From Lelliottia nimipressuralis (GTDB taxonomy: Bacteria > Pseudomonadota > Gammaproteobacteria > Enterobacterales > Enterobacteriaceae), in contig NZ_SDDX01000001.1 in assembly GCF_004115925.1 (NCBI RefSeq), forward strand, positions 310,001 through 374,000: a DNA stretch of 64,000 nt. The letters are read 5' to 3'. Under the pieces are notes generated by a model. It was not told the DNA's origin, did no database searches, and was given only the letters and a program-made list of their open reading frames with translations. Positions 63,501-64,000 of this stretch are shown one piece after another. Position 1 is the stretch's first letter. The number at the start of each line of letters is the position of its first letter. A program made the translations under genes and the position numbers.

Positions 63501-64000
63501 ATGAGTCAAGTTATTAGCTCTCTTGAAAAGGTACTCCTTCCTTTTGCTGTTAAAATAGGAAAGCAGCCCCACATTAATGCGATTAAAAATGGCTTTATTA
63601 AATTAATGCCGTTGACCCTGGCCGGTGCCATGTTCGTATTAATTAATAACGTCTTTTTAAGTTTTGGCGAAGGCTCGTTTTTCTATTCTATGGGCATTCG
63701 GTTAGACGCTTCCACCATTGAAACCCTGAATGGCTTTAAAGCCATCGGCGGCAACGTGTACAACGGTACGTTGGGCATTATGTCGCTGATGGCGCCTTTT
63801 TTCATTGGTTCAGCGTTAGCGGAAGAGCGTAAAGTCGACCCAATGGCAGCCGGTCTGTTGGCTGTGGCGGCCTTTATGACTGTGACACCTTACAGCGTTG
63901 GTGAAGCCTATGCCGTCGGTGCAAACTGGCTGGGCGGTCAGAACATTATTTCCGGGATGGTGATTGGCCTGATCGTGGCGGAAATGTTCACCTTCGTGAT
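63501..64000 (+). CDS. chbC: ChbC chitobiose PTS enzyme IIC (partial)
   Basis: Membrane channel subunit of the chitobiose PTS. The first 166 residues are in the window, the rest continues past base 64000. Translation begins [20 protein letters not shown] and continues with [20 protein letters not shown] and [20 protein letters not shown], matching E. coli ChbC with several membrane helices. A weak ribosome site (AAGGGTAA) precedes the ATG. Confidence 0.95.
   Translation, partial: MSQVISSLEKVLLPFAVKIGKQPHINAIKNGFIKLMPLTLAGAMFVLINNVFLSFGEGSFFYSMGIRLDASTIETLNGFKAIGGNVYNGTLGIMSLMAPFFIGSALAEERKVDPMAAGLLAVAAFMTVTPYSVGEAYAVGANWLGGQNIISGMVIGLIVAEMFTFV

Overview
This window comes from the chromosome of a gamma-proteobacterium of the family Enterobacteriaceae. 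Protein after protein matches the known Escherichia coli K-12 products in length and sequence, but the gene order is closer to Salmonella/Enterobacter. The phoPQ-purB-icd block is joined directly to the yeaQ...gapA...ast...chb block, and a second RyhB RNA lies beside yeaQ. An Enterobacter- or Lelliottia-like genome is the best guess; the species cannot be fixed from sequence alone. No tRNA, rRNA, CRISPR array, insertion sequence, integrase or prophage was seen.

Layout. (1) 1-7.4 kb, all on the minus strand: roxA (cut by the window edge), phoQ, phoP with its PhoP box, purB, hflD, mnmA, nudJ, rluE; then icd on plus. (2) 8.9-12.8 kb, accessory: an NAD-dependent epimerase/dehydratase overlapping a TetR regulator, a 70-residue orphan gene behind a near-perfect sigma-S -10 element, and a chemotaxis receptor with a sigma-28 promoter. 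(3) 12.9-24.3 kb, the yea region: RyhB-2-like RNA under a perfect Fur palindrome, yeaQ, the tiny membrane genes yoaJ and yoaK, dgcP, a candidate unnamed small RNA, yoaF, yeaO, a DUF523 gene, a lone class I glutamine amidotransferase, nimT/nimR, yeaL, an inserted alpha-glycosidase/symporter operon, yoaI and yeaK. The diguanylate cyclase genes yeaI and yeaJ found here in E. coli are missing. (4) 24.6-33.1 kb: yeaH, yeaG (sigma-54 promoter), mipA, yeaE, yeaD, gapA, msrB, yeaC. (5) 33.2-44.9 kb: a secreted GH18 chitinase and yajD fill the place held by ydjE-ydjL in E. coli, then pncA, ansA, sppA, ydjA, selD, topB, gdhA, ynjH, nudG. (6) 44.9-52.3 kb: ynjA-ynjF on plus; xthA, a TVP38 membrane protein gene and ynjBCDE on minus. 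(7) 52.7-58.7 kb: astCADBE for arginine catabolism, behind a sigma-54 promoter. (8) 59-64 kb: spy, ves, cho (SOS box), nadE, osmE, chbB and the start of chbC with a ChiX pairing site.

How the genes work together. Most of the window is housekeeping metabolism (TCA cycle, glycolysis, purine, NAD, tRNA and ribosome modification). Several stress and nutrient circuits can be read from promoter motifs: PhoP autoregulation, Fur control of a RyhB RNA, nitrogen-starvation sigma-54 promoters at both yeaGH and astCADBE, sigma-S elements at a small orphan gene, yeaQ and osmE, an SOS box at cho, a Cpx-like box at spy, and ChiX/CRP control of chitobiose uptake. A chitinase about 29 kb from the chb genes would fit chitin-oligomer use.

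No wholly new multi-gene system stands out. The least described elements are the candidate small RNA at 14855-14929, the hairpin-plus-U-run directly in front of the chitinase start codon, the sigma-S orphan gene and the GH31/symporter insertion.
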